From Skeletonema tropicum (lineage: Eukaryota; Bacillariophyta; Thalassiosirophyceae; Thalassiosirales; Thalassiosiraceae): a stretch of 64,000 nt of DNA. Shown here one piece after another: positions 32,784 through 46,100 of the stretch; the stretch's first letter is position 1, and each line of letters opens with the position of its first letter. The stretch covers positions 1,116,001 through 1,180,000 of the forward strand of contig CM074130.1 of assembly GCA_037178625.1 (NCBI GenBank). Reading direction: 5' to 3'. The notes beneath the pieces are model-generated. The model ran no database searches and had not been told where the DNA came from. It saw only the letters and a program-made list of their open reading frames with translations. The translations under genes were made by a program, and so were the position numbers.

Positions 32784-33904
32784 GGTGGTCACTGATATGA
32801 TTGGCCTTCGTCCTTCGCTTGCTGAGGTAGGGTATTGATGGCGGCTTCCGCTACTAGACAATTGCGCATGATTGCCATTGTGATTTTCTGGCGTGAATAT
32901 TTGTTCATCGCCGAGAGGAAGAAAGGACCAAAAAGAAGAATGTGACAATGAATTTTTCGATTGGCCAAAATAGTGAGAAGAGAAGGGTTATCAGAAGGTT
33001 AATGCCTCGCGTTGTTTGCACGGCTTCTAAGCCTCCCGGTCTAAGTTCAAAAGTAGGAGTATCAACGTAGGAATAGTACATACCGTGTGATATGACTATC
33101 GCTATGACATTTGTTAACCCTTGCAGCCCAAAACAGGCAAAAATCAATATATTTTCTTGACGGGCTAACTATCGCCAAACACTTTTTCATCTCCACTCAA
33201 CATCACCAAGAAGAGGATTGTTGCATATTAATTATGTGAAACATCACATGTCCGATCACATGTGCTCCTAGGTAATAATCAATAGAGGGAGCACTCTCAT
33301 ACGTGGGGCACGACCACGGAAGTCAATATTATATTGCAGATGAGATATGTAAAGTAGGGGACCTTTTAGTGCAGCGTATCATTGCCAAAAGGATCATACC
33401 ACAGGTGGACGAAAATGACCAATTATTATATCGTTGATGGCGACTCGAATATCTCAACGACGGCATCTACCTCGACAAAAAAACGCCTCCATAATATACC
33501 CAATAGTAATTGGGAGCGATATAGGTGCATATATTGGTTATATTTGAAGCGTGTGCATGGTTGTGGTCGTCGGTAGGAGCGGCAGCTTCATGGTTGATGT
33601 CAAAAAGTGCAGCATTAGGTGGGACTTATAGGTAGTATGTACGTTCTACGATGATTTGAATTCCTACGTAGGCCTTAGAACCCGTGATTTGCTCGGCAAG
33701 TACGTACTTAGGCTCAATAGGGCTCTCTGGCTGTCGTACTTCAAGTTGAATCAAACTAGCTGAAGCACTGAGTACCGTCTGAGTCTTATGTACGTCTCTA
33801 AATGCGTCACTTAGACATTCGGCATGCATGATAATCCGAACGGTACCCGCTTCTAACCAGACATCCTTACATAGTAGGAGTAGAGTACCTCCAGAGATTC
33901 TGCA

Positions 33905-34225
33905 AGCAGCTTTAAAAGAGTGCATACAGTTTTTTATGTGATCTCCTCTTAAAGGCAAACCTATGAAAGTGTGTACAATACCCAACCAGACATCTCTTGC
34001 AGACCTGCACAACTTGGAACTTGAAGCGAGAGGGACTTGAAGACTACATTTGATTCTGCACAGCAGGCCTAAAAGAGTGCATACACCTTTACGTGTTCTT
34101 GCGCGGGAATGAGCCTCAAAGTAGACAAAGCCATATTCAATTACTAATTGCCTAGTACGTACTCATCCAGCATACTTACAGACGCGGAAGACTTAATTTG
34201 ATTCTGCTCAGCAAATACTAAAAGA
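33905..34225. repeat. Diverged copies of the 34.2-kb repeat unit
   Basis: The blocks AAAAGAGTGCATACA (near 33914 and 34070), CAAACCTATG and CAACCAGACATCTCTTGCAG (near 33982) recur in the same order as in the 255-bp units downstream, but with substitutions and different spacing. They are older copies of the same unit. Confidence 0.65.
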
Positions 34226-34735
34226 GTGCATACACCTTATGATACTTAGACAAACCTATGCAAGAACCCAACCAGACATCTCTTGCAGGACTCGAACTGA
34301 CTTGAAGCACTTAAAGCAGGACTTGAAGACAGCATTTGTTGATTCTGCACAGCAACCTAAAAGAGTGCATACACCTTTACTGGCCCTCTCTTTGAAGAAT
34401 ATAAACAGCCTCTGACAAGCTAAGTAGAACAGCACAGGGATTGGCGTGATTAATTCGGCTCAGGAATTCATAAAACAGAAGTGCATACACCTTATGATAC
34501 TTAGACAAACCTATGCAAGAACCCAACCAGACATCTCTTGCAGGACTCGAACTGACTTGAAGCACTTAAAGCAGGACTTGAAGACAGCATTTGTTGATTC
34601 TGCACAGCAACCTAAAAGAGTGCATACACCTTTACTGGCCCTCTCTTTGAAGAATATAAACAGCCTCTGACAAGCTAAGTAGAACAGCACAGGGATTGGC
34701 GTGATTAATTCGGCTCAGGAATTCATAAAACAGAA
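34226..34735. repeat. Perfect 255-bp tandem duplication
   Basis: 34226-34480 and 34481-34735 read identically, from GTGCATACACCTTATGATAC to TTCATAAAACAGAA. This is a very recent duplication at the 3' edge of the older repeat cluster. It ends 55 bp before the gene at 34791, so it lies in that gene's promoter. Confidence 0.9.
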
Positions 34736-34790
34736 CACCAAATGAAACGCTCAACTCACAATCACAAGTAATCAATATCCATTCCAAACC

Positions 34791-35333
34791 ATGGCCTCAA
34801 ATAGAGTGGGTGTAGCTGGCCCATCTTCATCTGCGTCTGTGCAATTTCTTTCAACCGTCACTATTCGAAAGTGCAGTCATATACGTCCGCAATCAGATGA
34901 CACTCATTATCCTCCGATTCCATTGGCTCAAACTCAAGACAATGCTGTATCTGCATCGCCGATTGCGAGCTTTGAAGGAGGTATTCCTCACGATCGGAGA
35001 GTACAGCAACGTATTTCAATTGCGGCAGTCCTCTCCTTTCAGGACCATCTACGGAAACAAGCGAAGGACCCGTCTACTCATCCCGACTTACTTTGTTCTG
35101 TATCCTCTAAATTTAGTCAGAGAGCAAGAGATCTAGCATTAGAGCATGGACGACAATTATTCTGTGAAGTGCATCAACCGGCGGACGGCTCGGATGTATT
35201 AGTCCCTTTACCTATTTCAAAGTTCCCTGCTCTCAAGCGCAAATCCGACGCATCTAAGACTGATGCAGTGGGTGCAGTGCGGCGAGACCAAAAGAAGCGT
35301 CGCGTTACAAGCAATGTAGATATAAGTAGATAG
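34791..35333 (+). CDS. Unknown small basic protein, probably algal-lineage-restricted
   Basis: 180 aa, ATG at 34791, intact. The central helix-rich block QQRISIAAVLSFQDHLRKQA, then a segment with CSVSSKFSQRARDLALEHGR, is amphipathic. The C-terminus is basic with a nuclear-localisation-like RRDQKKRRV. I have an impression of similar short proteins in multigene families of diatoms, but no function is known to me. Its upstream region was recently duplicated (255-bp unit), so expression may be altered. It converges on the phosphoesterase gene, 94 bp apart. Confidence 0.55.
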   Translation: MASNRVGVAGPSSSASVQFLSTVTIRKCSHIRPQSDDTHYPPIPLAQTQDNAVSASPIASFEGGIPHDRRVQQRISIAAVLSFQDHLRKQAKDPSTHPDLLCSVSSKFSQRARDLALEHGRQLFCEVHQPADGSDVLVPLPISKFPALKRKSDASKTDAVGAVRRDQKKRRVTSNVDISR

Positions 35334-35427
35334 GTTGGTTTGACAAGAATATTTGCACAGTCAAATCAGATAATGTAGATTCATGTAGATAAAGCCTTAT
35401 CATCCTAGCACTCCATGCAAGTCGTAA

Positions 35428-37849
35428 TTAAAGATAAATGACAGACTCCTCCAAGTCAACTGGCTCATGGTAAGGTAGCCTGGCATTTGGAACATCATTG
35501 ACATCAGTATACTTTGCGACACCACCATCAGTCGCAGTCATTGCATTAACAACAAAACGATCTTCGTAGAAGTCGGCTCTTAGAAAGGTTTCAAAGGACG
35601 AAGAGCCACTCCAAAACACTGGAATTGTCTCTTTGTCCTCCGTTTTGTCAAAAGGAAAGTCACGGTCGCTGAACACCACATGACGACATAAAAGAGAGTT
35701 ATCTGTTTCGTTGATGTAAATTGGAGATGGCTTTGGGCATAGAGGTTTGTCCTTTCTTTCGTAGGCGTGAATTTTTGTTTTTGGAAGAGCTACCTCTGCC
35801 GATGCGTCTTCCATACGAATAAAGTGCTGCCCACCTCTGATAGATGGAAAGCGAAAGATATGAATCCAGATGAGTTTTCAATTGTGAGCGTGGAATAAAA
35901 AAGGGCAAGGGAAAGAGACTGCAGAAAACTCACTCTAGAGCCTCACAGAGATCATACCCAGCTGGCATACAGCGGTCAACAGTAAAATTTAGCAAATCCA
36001 AATTGTTCACTTGATCTTCATTCAATGGGTAGATTCCATCGCATCGACGATGCAAACACCTATGTGTATGGCCTGCGAAGATTGTTTTGACGCCTTTGCC
36101 CAGGATGACATTCTCCATAGCTGGATTCAATCCCTCAGCAGAGTGCACGAACAGAATTGTTGACAAATGAGAATCTTGAGCAAGTTGTAAATCACGATCA
36201 AGCCATTTCACAGAGGAACGATAATTCATTGAAGCCAATTCATACATTGGGTAGTAATGCAGCATCACAAAGTGATATCTGCCCTCCTCCCAGGAGTATG
36301 CCAGGCTAGATGGATCGTAACGAACTATCCTCTCAGGAGAAAAAAATGGAATCTTGTTACAAAATCCACTCTTGAGATATCCGATAGCATGCTCTACATT
36401 GCAGTTGGCTGGACCAAACCATTCATCGCCCCCATACATAGCTCCTCCAATGTGTTCGATATCGTGGTTTCCTAGTCCTGGAAAGAAGTGCTTCAAACCA
36501 TCAATATCTGAATAGATAGACTCATACGCATGCTTCTGGTAAGGATGAAAATAAGCCGTCAAGTCTCCATTCATTACAAGAGTTGAGGGATTTGGTACTT
36601 CTATTGAGGAGTTCCCAGCCTGAGAATAATTGCCGCCCGTCATCAAGATTTCCCACGCTGATTTCATACGCATGTTGGTATTGTATCCGTGCTTGGCTGT
36701 GCAATGTCCACATGAATCATTTTCTGTACATGACGAAGGAATGCTTTTCTCTCCCATTTCAGCAAATTCTCCATTGAACCAATACAATTGAGCATCTGAT
36801 GCAATAATATACGAAAAAGGCTCGATGGAAGTTAACGATTCACTACTCACAAAGGATGCATCATCAGAAGATTTGAGAGTAGATGCTCTATCAATCTGTT
36901 CATTTCCTCTCTTACAGACAGTATATGGATTTGTACATTCAGGTGTAAATTTCTCCATTGCATCACTCAATTTGACATGGTATTTAGTCTCCATCAGGGA
37001 CAACGACGAAAATGCAATCGTTATTACCAGCAATATATTCAGTGCCACAATTGACAGTACACGAAATAGACTGAGTGCTTTATGCGACAAGTAAGGAGTG
37101 CAATATTTGCAGCGACGATTGTCATCGTTTGGTGGTAGTTCTCGTTGTTGAGTTGAATTGTCTTCTCCAGTTGGATTTGTGGATTCTTCAATTTCTATGG
37201 ACAATCGATCATAACGATCTGTTTCTGTTGATTCAGTGAACTGCAAATCATCTATCACAACCGATTCAGCAGCGAAAATATTCAATCGATCATATCTTAT
37301 TCTCTTCTTTGTGCATAGCATGACTGTTTGTATGAAGATCACGGAAGAGCAAAGCATAATCCAACTTTGCCAGAATAAAGGTGATTGTACCGCATCCCCA
37401 GCATATGTTCTAAGATTCTCCCCGGCTCCCTTATGGCATCTCAAAAAAGGAAATGGTACATTGACACTGTCCTTGTTATCATGATTCAGCAAATGAAAAT
37501 GGTTGAAACTGTCGATAGTAGATTTGTCCAAGTAATGATGCCAAGTGTCAACCCACTTTTCTCCACTTGCGTGCGATACTAACGTTTCATCATCGGCAGA
37601 GTCGTATATACATACCCAATGGGCAACTGCCCGAGTAAAATTATCTGCATCGTAAATCAGAGTTGTTTGATGCGGATCTGCAGTAGTTAGAGCTGTATAA
37701 CGACTGTCTCGAGAATTATTATTTGTCTCCACTACGTCCCAATAACAAAAATCATTACACTTCCGAGGATTGGTGATGGCGAACCATCCGGAGAATCCGT
37801 CATCTACTCTCTCGATACAGTTTAGAGGGTAGTCGTCGTCTACCGCCAT
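35428..37849 (-). CDS. Membrane-anchored calcineurin-like metallophosphoesterase
   Basis: Two exons (37849-35934 and 35836-35428) give 774 aa. The N-terminal ~160 residues are soluble. Two membrane segments follow (about 165-187, SWIMLCSSVIFIQTVMLCT, and about 275-296, VLSIVALNILLVITIAFSS), then the phosphoesterase domain from about residue 345. Metal-site motifs are ASDAQ, NGDLTAYFHP, GLGNHDIEH, LFVHSAEG and IFAGHTHR, giving the full D/GD/GNHD/H/GHTH set. A phase-2 intron joins CEALE to GGQHFIRMED. The C-terminal exon contains WSGSSSFETFLRADF, a segment typical of these secreted or lysosome-type phosphoesterases. Topology suggests an ectoenzyme or endomembrane phosphatase; substrate unknown. 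Confidence 0.83.
35837..35933 (-). other. Phase-2 intron of the metallophosphoesterase (97 nt)
   Basis: On the minus strand the donor is CTAGA|GTGAGT and the acceptor CTATCAG. Splicing removes the stop after CEALE and opens into the 35428-35836 exon. Confidence 0.8.
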
Positions 37850-38348
37850 TGTGGAAGATGAATTCTCTTACGTACACCGTACACAGCATGGAGATAGAGG
37901 ACTAAGAGTATGGTAAGCAAGTATCATCGGTCGGCGTTACAATTGAATTTGTTGTGTTTGTGGCATAGGTACACACAACAGCTCTGGTGAGAAAGACGGA
38001 CAAAAGACGGACAGCCAGGTACATTTTGCGAGATACCTCTCGTTTCTTGCAATTTCTGTCTCCTTTTTCAGACTTCAGCTCACGCGCTCATAAATTTAGC
38101 ATCCAGCTCTTTCAACTACATCGTCAAGTATCTTCGTTATCATCTTCGTTTTCGTTACACAACAACAACTACCATGGTATTCTCCCTGAAAAAGCTCGGC
38201 CCACCCTTCGATCCTTGAAAGGCCGATCACCGTCGTCACAACAACCGCAGAGTAGGTAGTCTTCAGTGCCACCTGCACTGCAAAACTCTTTGACAAAACG
38301 GCGCCTTCGGTCGACGTGTCTACTCGTCAAGTAGACAGAGAGGAGAGG
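37850..38348. other. Spacer upstream of the LTR-like remnant
   Basis: About 500 bp without a supported gene. It contains TGTTGTGT (about 37950) and ACACAACA (about 38157), which could be the ends of a diverged 5' LTR, but overall similarity to 38696-38856 is too low to claim it. Confidence 0.35.
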
Positions 38349-38585
38349 ATGCTACCTCACGTGGAGGAGGCGGCGCCGCAGCCTGTAGAAGAGGGGGTTG
38401 GCGTACGATTTGGTGATGACGCTGGACATGAAGAGCCAGCTGAACCAATTGCGAGGCGCACGAGGAAGAAGATGGCATCAAGGCGGCGTGAAGTAGCATC
38501 TCTTAGCAGTGAGCTTGGAGCTTATTGGAGTGTGACAGCTCCGAGAGTCAGGAGAGAGCCCGTGCGTTTCGTGCCTTCATTCTGA
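38349..38585 (+). CDS. Small ORF, possible retroelement remnant
   Basis: 78 residues from the ATG at 38349. It is Glu- and Arg-rich, with ARRTRKKMASRRREV and a terminal RREPVRFVPSF. No family recognised. It ends about 110 bp before a polypurine tract and LTR-like sequence, the place where the end of a retrotransposon polyprotein would lie. It may be non-functional. Confidence 0.25.
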   Translation: MLPHVEEAAPQPVEEGVGVRFGDDAGHEEPAEPIARRTRKKMASRRREVASLSSELGAYWSVTAPRVRREPVRFVPSF

Positions 38586-38683
38586 TTCATAATGTATGTT
38601 CGGTGTTTCATTCTTCACATCGTTTATAACTGTGCTTTGCTTTGTTTTATCGTTCGCCCCCTCCGGTGGAGTCTGATCAGCTC

Positions 38684-38856
38684 TATGGGGGGAAATGTTG
38701 GTTGTGGGAAGACGTCATTCAGAAAGTTTCACTAACCCTCCTTTGTTTGTTGTATTTTCTCTCTACTTTACAACTCCCGACCTGCCTTCCGTCTTTACCT
38801 TCGCACCTTCGGCCTACCACCCATCTCCGTCTTCGCAACAAACACTATAACCAACA
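38684..38856 (+). mobile_element. Polypurine tract and LTR-like sequence (Copia-type remnant)
   Basis: TATGGGGGGAAA (38684-38695) is immediately followed by TGTTGGTT, and 161 bp later the sequence closes with AACCAACA (38849-38856). This gives TG...CA ends with 8-bp inverted termini, the layout of a 3' LTR next to its polypurine tract. No intact pol gene or clear 5' LTR is in the window, so it is a remnant or a small non-autonomous element. Confidence 0.5.
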
Positions 38857-40184
38857 ACCGTCGTCCGGAATGACTCCATAAACTTCGTAACTCTCGGAAG
38901 AGCATAACTTCCCGTCCGGAAAGACGCTAAATCTTCGTAACTCGGGAGAGGATAAAATCCACTATTTGTGGAGGAATGGGGATCTCAGCAGTAACCAGGC
39001 TGTATGACATGTTCGTTCGCCCAACTCTCAATCCAGCGTCGGGCTGGTACTCCTAGGGACGGCGGCGTCTGGAGGTGGCAGGCATCAGTTCAGAGCCACG
39101 GGCAAGACCGGGCATAGTTCCCAGGCACGTAACTTGGGGGTACCGCTGAAGTCTAACCTTTTCCCTTCGGGGATCAATGGCCCACCCCCGACATGCCAGA
39201 GGCCTTTTCGCGGCGTTGGGGATAAGTACTCGATTCTCTCTTGACAGATTGAGGAAATCAGCAACTGACACCTTTTCATCAACTACCTCGCTTCTCTTGC
39301 GGCCGTTCGCGGCAAGTTCAGCTGGAGTTCAATCCTATCATCATATGCACATCATTGTATTTTCAAGATATCACTTGGAGGATGACTCTATTACTGTTCA
39401 TCGCTATGCTACAAAGGGAAGCTTCTGGGCTGCATCTTCGCTTCGTCTGAGTCGACTTGAACTTTGAACTCGTTGTCATCGGATATCGTAGTCAATTACT
39501 TACTTCGAATACGAAACTCTTAATTTGCAACACAATACTTCTACTTACATCATGCAAAACCGAAGTAAAAGCTACCAGGCGGGGCATTGCCTTATCCTTA
39601 TCGCCGCAACCCTATTGACAAAAGGTTCCTTCCCTATTTTTGTTTTGTCATTTCTCTTTCTTCATTTTGCGAACTTTCTGGATTCGTCTCTGGCGAGCTG
39701 CGTTGATAAAAGAAGCATCCTCTGCCAATAAGAGAGGATGAAGTGCTTATCCACAAGCTTCTACTGCAACTGCTACTGCGCACCAAGTAAACAACAGTAG
39801 TAGCTAATATCGATGAAGCATTAGTGCTACTACCGCTTCTTCATCTTCTACTTCTACTGACCATTCGCCTCTGAAGCCATAGACAGTACACAGATCAGCT
39901 CAGCCAAATCCATCTCCATCGGTTCAGAGTACCAATTAAGGCTTTCCAAATATGAGCAACTTACGCTCCATAGACACGAAAAGCTAGCACCGATTATATT
40001 TGCTTGCCTGTCTTCAGCTTCGGTGGCCGCAATATTTTTCTCTAGATTTCAAACAGAGGTTTACTTTCACAACAGTACCATGATCTTTGAAAGAGCTTTA
40101 CAGTGCAAGAAATGAAGAAAATTTAGAATGCTAAAAAGCCCATGCGACTAAACGACAAAGATAAAGAACAGATCATTTATTAAC
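38857..40184. other. Gene-free spacer between LTR remnant and satellite
   Basis: Starts with a diverged ~50-bp tandem duplication (38865-38961; each unit begins GTCCGGAA and contains CTTCGTAACTC). 39000-39200 is GC-richer than its surroundings and has no recognised gene or RNA. The rest is ordinary. No satellite similarity is seen until about 40185. Confidence 0.45.
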
Positions 40185-43100
40185 GACGATGGATACAATA
40201 TGGTGCAATGAGGTAATGCGGGCCAGCAACAATTGGACCTCTCAGATCAGCTACGAGACTGTAGCATCGCTTCTACGCACGCCAAACGTCTGAGCAGTGC
40301 TAATGTGCTTACTTGTATAGTATTGCCGCCGACTATAATGGGCCACTCGAAGCGGCTCATGCGTATCTTCACGACAATAGATATGATTTGGTAGGATGAG
40401 GTTCTGCTGGCCAGCCCATACTGGACCTCTCAGATCAGCTACGAGACTGTAGCATCGCTTCTACGAACGCCAGCCGTCTGAGCAGTGCTAATGTGCTTGT
40501 CTAGTATCACCGCCGACTAAAATGGGTCACTAGAAGGGGCTCATGCGTATCTTCACGACGATAAATATGATTTGGTAGGATATGGTGCTGCTGGCCAACC
40601 CACACTGGACCTCTCAGATCAGCTACGAGACTGTAGCATCGCTTCTACGAACGCCAGCCGTCTGAGCAGTGCTAATTTGCTTGTCTAGTATCACCGCCGA
40701 CTATAATGGGTCACTAGAAGCGTCTCGTGCCTATCTTCACGACGATAGATATGATTTGGTAGGATGAGGTTCTGCTGGCCAACCCACACTGGACCTCTCA
40801 GATCAGCTACGAGACTGTAGCATCGCTTCTACGCCCGCCAGCCGTCTGAGCAGTGCTAATGTGCTTGTCTAATATCACCGCCGACTATAATGGGTCACTC
40901 GGAGCGGCTCATGCGTATCTTCACGACGATACATATGATTTGGTAGGATATGGTGCTGCTGGCCAACCCACACTGGACCTCTCAGATCAGCTACGAGACT
41001 GTAGCATCGCTTCTACGAACGCCAGCCGTCTGAGCAGTGCTAATGTGCTTGTCTAGTATCACCGCCGACTATAATGGGCCACTCGAAGCGTCTCGTGCGT
41101 ATCTTCACGACGATACATATGATTTGGTAGGATATGGTGCTGCTGGCCAGCCAACACTGGACCTCTCAGATCAGCTACGAGACTGTAGCATCGCTTCTAC
41201 GAACGCCAGCCGTCTGAACCGTGTTAATGTGCTTGTCTAGTATCGCCGCCGTCAAAAATGCCGTCTAAAATTGGTCTCTAGAAGCGGCTCATGCGTATCT
41301 TCACGACGATAGATACGATCTGGGTTAATGAGGTTCTGCTGGCCAGCCCATACTGGACCTCTCAGATCAGCTACGAGACTGTAGCATCGCTTCAACGAAC
41401 GCCACCCGTCTGAGCCGTGCTAATATACATGCCTAGTATCGCCGCCGTCTAAAATGCCGTCTATAATGGGTCACTAGAAGCGGCTCATGCGTATCTTCAC
41501 GACGATAGATACGATCTGGGTTACTGAGGTTCTGCTGGCCAGCCCATACTGGACCTCTCAGATCAGCTACGAGACTGTAGCATCGCTTCTACGAACGCCA
41601 GCCGTCTGAGCAGTGCTAATGTGCTTGTCTAGTATCACCGCCGACTATAATGGGCCACTCGAAGCGGCTCATGCGTATCTTCACGACGATACATATGATT
41701 TGGTAGGATACCGTATGGTGCTGCTGGCCAGCCCACACTGGACCTCTCAGATCAGCTACGAGACTGTAGCATCGCTTCTACGCCCGCCAGCCGTCTGAGC
41801 AGTGCTAATGTGCTTGTCTAGTATTGCCGCCGACTATAATGGGTCACTAGAAGGGGCTCATGCGTATCTTCACGACGATAGATACAATTCTTATTATTGA
41901 GGTTCTGCTGACCAGCCCACACTGGACCTCTCAGATCAGCTACGAGACTGTAGCATCACTTCTACGAACGCCAGCCGTCTGAGCAGTGCTAATGTGCTTG
42001 TCTAGTATCGCCGCCGACTATAATGTGTCACTAGAAGCGGCTCATTGCGTATCTTCACGACGATACATATGATTTGGTAGGATATGGTGCTGCTGGCCAG
42101 CCCATACTGGACCTCTCAGATCAGCTACGAGACTGTAGCATCGCTTCTACGAACGCCAGCCGTCTGAGCAGTGCTAATGTGCTTGTCTAGTATCGCCGCC
42201 GACTAAAATGGGTCACTAGAAGCGGCTCATGCGTATCTTCACGACGATAGGTACAATTTGTATTAATGAGGTTCTGCTGGCCAGCCCATACTGGACCTCT
42301 CAGATCAGCTACGAGACTGTAGCATCGCTTCAACGAACGCCAGCCGTCTGAGCCGTGCTAATGTGCTTGTCTAGTATTGCCGCCGACTATAATGGGTCAC
42401 TAGAAGCGGCTCATGCGTATCTTCACGACGATAAATACGATCTGGGTTAATGAGGTTCTGCTGGCCAGCCCATACTGGACCTCTCAGATCAGCTACGAGA
42501 CTGTAGCATCGCTTCTACGAACGCCAGCCGTCTGAGCAGTGCTAATGTGCTTGTCTAGTATCACCGCCGACTATAATGGGCCACTCGAAGCGGCTCATGC
42601 GTATCTTCACGACGATACATATATTTTGGTAGGATACCATATGGTGCTGCTGGCCAGCCCACACTGGACCTCTCAGATCAGCTACGAGACTGTAGCATCG
42701 CTTCTACGAACGCCAGCCGTCTGAGCAGTGCTAATGTGCTTGTCTAGTATTGCCGCCGACTATAATGGGTCCCTAGAAGGGGCTCATGCGTATCTTCACG
42801 ACGATAGATACAATTCTTATTATTGAGGTTCTGCTGGCCAGCCCATACTGGACCTCTCAGATCAGCTACGAGACTGTAGCATCGCTTCTACGCCCGCCAG
42901 CCGTCTGAGCAGTGCTAATGTGCTTGTCTAGTATCACCGCCGACTATAATGGGTCTCTTGAAGGGGCTCACGCGTATCTTCACGACGATAGTCACAATTT
43001 GGTAGGATATGGTGCTGCTGGCCAGCCCATACTGGACCTCTCAGATCAGCTACGAGACTGTAGCATCGCTTCTACGCTCGCCAGCGTTCTGAGCAGTGCT

Positions 43101-46100
43101 AATGTGCTTGTCTAGTATCGCCGCCGACTATAATGGGTCACTAGAAGCGGCTCATGCGTATCTTCACGACGATAGGTACAATTTGTATTAATGAGGTTCT
43201 GCTGGCCAGCCCATACTGGACCTCTCAGATCAGCTACGAGACTGTAGCATCGCTTCTACGCCCGCCAGCCGTCTGAGCAGTGCTAATGTGCTTGTCTAGT
43301 ATCGCCGCCGACTATAATTGGCCACTCGAAGCGGCTCATGCGTATCTTCACGACGATAGATACGATCTGGGTTAATGAGGTTCTGCTGGCCAGCCCATAC
43401 TGGACCTCTCAGGTCAGCTACGAGACTGTAGCATCGCTTCTACGAACGCCAGCCGTCTGAGCAGTGCTAATGTGCTTGTCTAGTATCACCGCCGACTATA
43501 ATGGGCCACTCGAAGCGGCTCATGCGTATCTTCACGACGATACATATGATTTGGTAGGATACCATATGGTGCTGCTGGCCAGCCCACACTGGACCTCTCA
43601 GATCAGCTACGAGACTGTAGCATCGCTTCTACGCCCGCCAGCCGTCTGAGCAGTGCTAATGTGCTTGTCTAGTATTGCCGCCGACTATAATGGGTCACTC
43701 GGAGCGGCTCATGCGTATCTTCACGACGATAGATACAATTCGGATTATTGAGGTTCTGCTGGCCAGCCCACACTGGACCTCTCAGATCAGCTACGAGACT
43801 GTAGCATCGCTTCTACGCACGCCAGCCGTCTGAGCAGTGCTAATGTGCTTGTCTAGTATCGCCGCCGACTATAATGGGCCACTCGAAGCGGCTCATGCGT
43901 ATCTTCACGACGATAGATACGATCTGGGTTAATGAGGTTCTGCTGGCCAGCCCATACTGGACCTCTCAGATCAGCTACGAGACTGTAGCATCGCTTCTAC
44001 GAACGCCAGCCGTCTGAGCAGTGCTAATGTGCTTGTCTAGTATCACCGCCGACTATAATGGGCCACTCGAAGCGGCTCATGCGTATCTTCACGACGATAA
44101 ATATGATTTGGTAGGATACCATATGGTGCTGCTGGCCAGCCCACACTGGACCTCTCAGATCAGCTACGAGACTGTAGCATCGCTTCTACGCCCGCCAGCC
44201 GTCTGAGCAGTGCTAATGTGCTTGTCTAGTATCGCCGCCGACTAAAATGGGTCACTAGAAGCGGCTCATGCGTATCTTCACGACGATAGGTACAATTTGT
44301 ATTAATGAGGTTCTGCTGGCCAGCCCATACTGGACCTCTCAGATCAGCTACGAGACTGTAGCATCGCTTCAACGAACGCCAGCCGTCTGAGCCGTGCTAA
44401 TGTGCTTGTCTAGTATTGCCGCCGACTATAATGGGTCACTAGAAGCGGCTCATGCGTATCTTCACGACGATAAATACGATCTGGGTTAATGAGGTTCTGC
44501 TGGCCAGCCCATACTGGACCTCTCAGATCAGCTACGAGACTGTAGCATCGCTTCTACGAACGCCAGCCGTCTGAGCAGTGCTAATGTGCTTGTCTAGTAT
44601 CACCGCCGACTATAATGGGCCACTCGAAGCGGCTCATGCGTATCTTCACGACGATACATATATTTTGGTAGGATACCATATGGTGCTGCTGGCCAGCCCA
44701 CACTGGACCTCTCAGATCAGCTACGAGACTGTAGCATCGCTTCTACGAACGCCAGCCGTCTGAGCAGTGCTAATGTGCTTGTCTAGTATTGCCGCCGACT
44801 ATAATGGGTCCCTAGAAGGGGCTCATGCGTATCTTCACGACGATAGATACAATTCTTATTATTGAGGTTCTGCTGGCCAGCCCATACTGGACCTCTCAGA
44901 TCAGCTACGAGACTGTAGCATCGCTTCTACGCCCGCCAGCCGTCTGAGCAGTGCTAATGTGCTTGTCTAGTATCACCGCCGACTATAATGGGTCTCTTGA
45001 AGGGGCTCACGCGTATCTTCACGACGATAGTCACAATTTGGTAGGATATGGTGCTGCTGGCCAGCCCATACTGGACCTCTCAGATCAGCTACGAGACTGT
45101 AGCATCGCTTCTACGCTCGCCAGCGTTCTGAGCAGTGCTAATGTGCTTGTCTAGTATCGCCGCCGACTATAATGGGTCACTAGAAGCGGCTCATGCGTAT
45201 CTTCACGACGATAGGTACAATTTGTATTAATGAGGTTCTGCTGGCCAGCCCATACTGGACCTCTCAGATCAGCTACGAGACTGTAGCATCGCTTCTACGC
45301 CCGCCAGCCGTCTGAGCAGTGCTAATGTGCTTGTCTAGTATCGCCGCCGACTATAATTGGCCACTCGAAGCGGCTCATGCGTATCTTCACGACGATAGAT
45401 ACGATCTGGGTTAATGAGGTTCTGCTGGCCAGCCCATACTGGACCTCTCAGGTCAGCTACGAGACTGTAGCATCGCTTCTACGAACGCCAGCCGTCTGAG
45501 CAGTGCTAATGTGCTTGTCTAGTATCACCGCCGACTATAATGGGCCACTCGAAGCGGCTCATGCGTATCTTCACGACGATACATATGATTTGGTAGGATA
45601 CCATATGGTGCTGCTGGCCAGCCCACACTGGACCTCTCAGATCAGCTACGAGACTGTAGCATCGCTTCTACGCCCGCCAGCCGTCTGAGCAGTGCTAATG
45701 TGCTTGTCTAGTATTGCCGCCGACTATAATGGGTCACTCGGAGCGGCTCATGCGTATCTTCACGACGATAGATACAATTCGGATTATTGAGGTTCTGCTG
45801 GCCAGCCCACACTGGACCTCTCAGATCAGCTACGAGACTGTAGCATCGCTTCTACGCACGCCAGCCGTCTGAGCAGTGCTAATGTGCTTGTCTAGTATCG
45901 CCGCCGACTATAATGGGCCACTCGAAGCGGCTCATGCGTATCTTCACGACGATAGATACGATCTGGGTTAATGAGGTTCTGCTGGCCAGCCCATACTGGA
46001 CCTCTCAGATCAGCTACGAGACTGTAGCATCGCTTCTACGAACGCCAGCCGTCTGAGCAGTGCTAATGTGCTTGTCTAGTATCACCGCCGACTATAATGG

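Larger units (their letters stand above)
32784..34790. other. Gene-poor region with local duplications
   Basis: Apart from the possible upstream exon of the minus-strand gene, no gene is supported. 33900-34735 is built from repeated segments sharing AAAGAGTGCATACA and CAACCAGACATCTCTTGCAG, annotated separately. A near-palindrome CACATGTCCGATCACATGTG sits at about 33244. Confidence 0.5.

Noticed and set aside
34255..34330. tRNA-like T-arm (GTTCGAGTCC on the minus strand)
   Set aside because: No matching acceptor, D-arm or anticodon arm can be drawn. It is part of the duplicated spacer unit.
37950..38164. Candidate 5' LTR (TGTTGTGT...ACACAACA)
   Set aside because: The internal sequence does not align well with the 38696-38856 LTR, and no clear primer-binding site follows.
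38970..39260. GC-rich patch as a structured RNA (5S rRNA or SRP RNA)
   Set aside because: No conserved 5S, SRP or snRNA sequence blocks are present.
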